Shown here in pieces: positions 63,199 to 64,000 of a stretch of DNA of 64,000 bases. A program made the position numbers and the translations under genes. The notes below the pieces were generated by a model. That model saw only the letters and a program-made list of their open reading frames with translations. It did no database searches and was not told the DNA's origin. Position 1 is the first letter of the stretch. Every line of letters starts with the position of its first letter. Source of the stretch: Delphinus delphis (taxonomy: Eukaryota; Chordata; Mammalia; Artiodactyla; Delphinidae); contig NC_082703.1 of assembly GCF_949987515.2 (NCBI RefSeq), positions 13,292,680-13,356,679 on the forward strand. Direction: 5' to 3'.

Positions 63199-63437
63199 TT
63201 ATGGTTCAGTATTATGAAGTACAAAAGGAAAACCAATGGACCATCTCCCTCCGATCCAAAGGTTGTTAAAAATTAAGACAGAGTAATACTCTGATTTTTA
63301 CCAACAAAACAGTATGTGCTATAACACTTCCAATCTGAGAGTTGTACAACAGGTATAATTTAGCTTTTACAGAAAAATTCTTTTTGCTTAAAGTACATGC
63401 CCTGTTCTTGACAACAAAAAAAATAACAATAATAATG

Positions 63438-63565
63438 GTTAAGTAGCTAACATTTAGTAAGCTCTTATGTGTGTCAAGAAGTATGCCAAATGCTTGACAA
63501 ACATTAGCTCCTGTGATAACACCCTGTGAGAGATACCATTACCCTCATTTTACTGTTGAAGAATT
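63438..63565 (-). mobile_element. MIR relic, antisense
   Basis: Reverse MIR: taacatttagtaagctctta, tatgccaaatgcttgacaaa, acattagctcctgtgataac, cctcattttactgttgaaga. Confidence 0.7.
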
Positions 63566-63639
63566 CTTCCCCTCAGTCCTGATATGTGTGAACTGTACTT
63601 CCAAACACACATCTCAAATCTGCCTACTCCCCAGTGCCA

Positions 63640-64000
63640 CCAGCTTGGTTTCATGTTCCACAATCTCTTGTCTAGACTTCAGCACATAACCTTCTGTTTG
63701 TCTCTCTACTGTCACAGCTGCTGCCCGACAATTCATACTTAACAGAGTAGACAGAGTGATCTTTTCAAGGCACATATCAGATTAGGTCACTTCCCTACTT
63801 AAAATCCTGCAATGGATTCCAATAACACACATAAAATATTACTAAAATCTCCTTATGACCTAACAAGGCTCTATGTGAGCTGGCCACTCTCACCTCTCCC
63901 ATCTCATTGAGCTTTACTAACCCTGTCTTCCACTTTTTGTTCCCTGGATATGACAAACTTATTTCAGTCTAGAGGGCTTTGTAATTGCTGTGTGCTCTGC
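63640..64000. mobile_element. L2-like ancient repeat, runs off the edge
   Basis: Reads tcagattaggtcacttccct, aaaatcctgcaatggattcc, ccttatgacctaacaaggct, atgtgagctggccactctca, then agagggctttgtaattgctg: the order of the common ancient repeat in the orientation opposite to 31290. Confidence 0.6.

Larger units (their letters stand above)
58999..64000 (-). other. TNKS: TNKS intron 1 (part; runs off the right edge)
   Basis: The acceptor AG lies at 59000-58999 on the minus strand, and the intron is still open at 64000. The large first coding exon of tankyrase 1, with its low-complexity His/Pro/Ser region, and the promoter CpG island are not in the window. No CpG-rich stretch is seen here. The intron holds L2-like, LINE, MLT1 and MIR relics; about 61304-62029 and 62440-63180 contain nothing recognised. 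Confidence 0.88.

Overview
This is vertebrate nuclear DNA from a mammal, almost certainly a cetacean. It is AT-rich and dominated by interspersed repeats. The taxonomic clue is a set of ten tRNA-Glu-derived SINEs of the CHR type found in whales, dolphins and their close relatives. Several copies are so alike that they must be young. I cannot tell toothed from baleen whale. No operon, tRNA gene, rRNA gene, CRISPR array or complete single-exon protein gene is visible.

The window lies inside one gene read on the minus strand: TNKS (tankyrase 1, a poly-ADP-ribose polymerase with a large ankyrin-repeat domain). Two coding exons are present. The upstream one (58774-58998, 225 bp) and the downstream one (35966-36061, 96 bp) encode consecutive parts of the first ankyrin-repeat cluster. 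By family knowledge of the protein they should be exons 2 and 3. Both are in phase 1 at each end and have consensus splice sites. Residues that differ between the paralogues favour TNKS over TNKS2. Exon 1, the promoter and the downstream exons lie outside the window.

Layout from left to right, which is the reverse of transcription. Positions 1-35965 are part of intron 3, carrying MIR and L2-like relics, old LINE-1 pieces, a MER5A DNA transposon, a retroviral-type LTR at about 29070-29595 and five CHR-type SINEs. Exon 3 is at 35966-36061. Intron 2 (36062-58773, 22,712 bp) contains a G-rich tract, hAT transposon relics, a MER5A split by a LINE fragment, a palindromic MITE-like element at 45688-45841, and five young SINEs, four of them in one orientation within about 6.3 kb. 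Exon 2 is at 58774-58998. Positions 58999-64000 are part of intron 1, with L2-like, LINE, MLT1 LTR and MIR remnants.

The observations most worth a second look are: a strong unused 5' splice site only 31 nt before exon 3, which together with a long pyrimidine tract would define an 81-nt cryptic exon carrying a stop codon; the 154-bp palindromic element; and an unexplained 102-codon open frame at 56495-56803. Nothing here amounts to a new multi-gene system. Repeat family names come from memory of consensus sequences, not from a search, so boundaries of old repeats are approximate.
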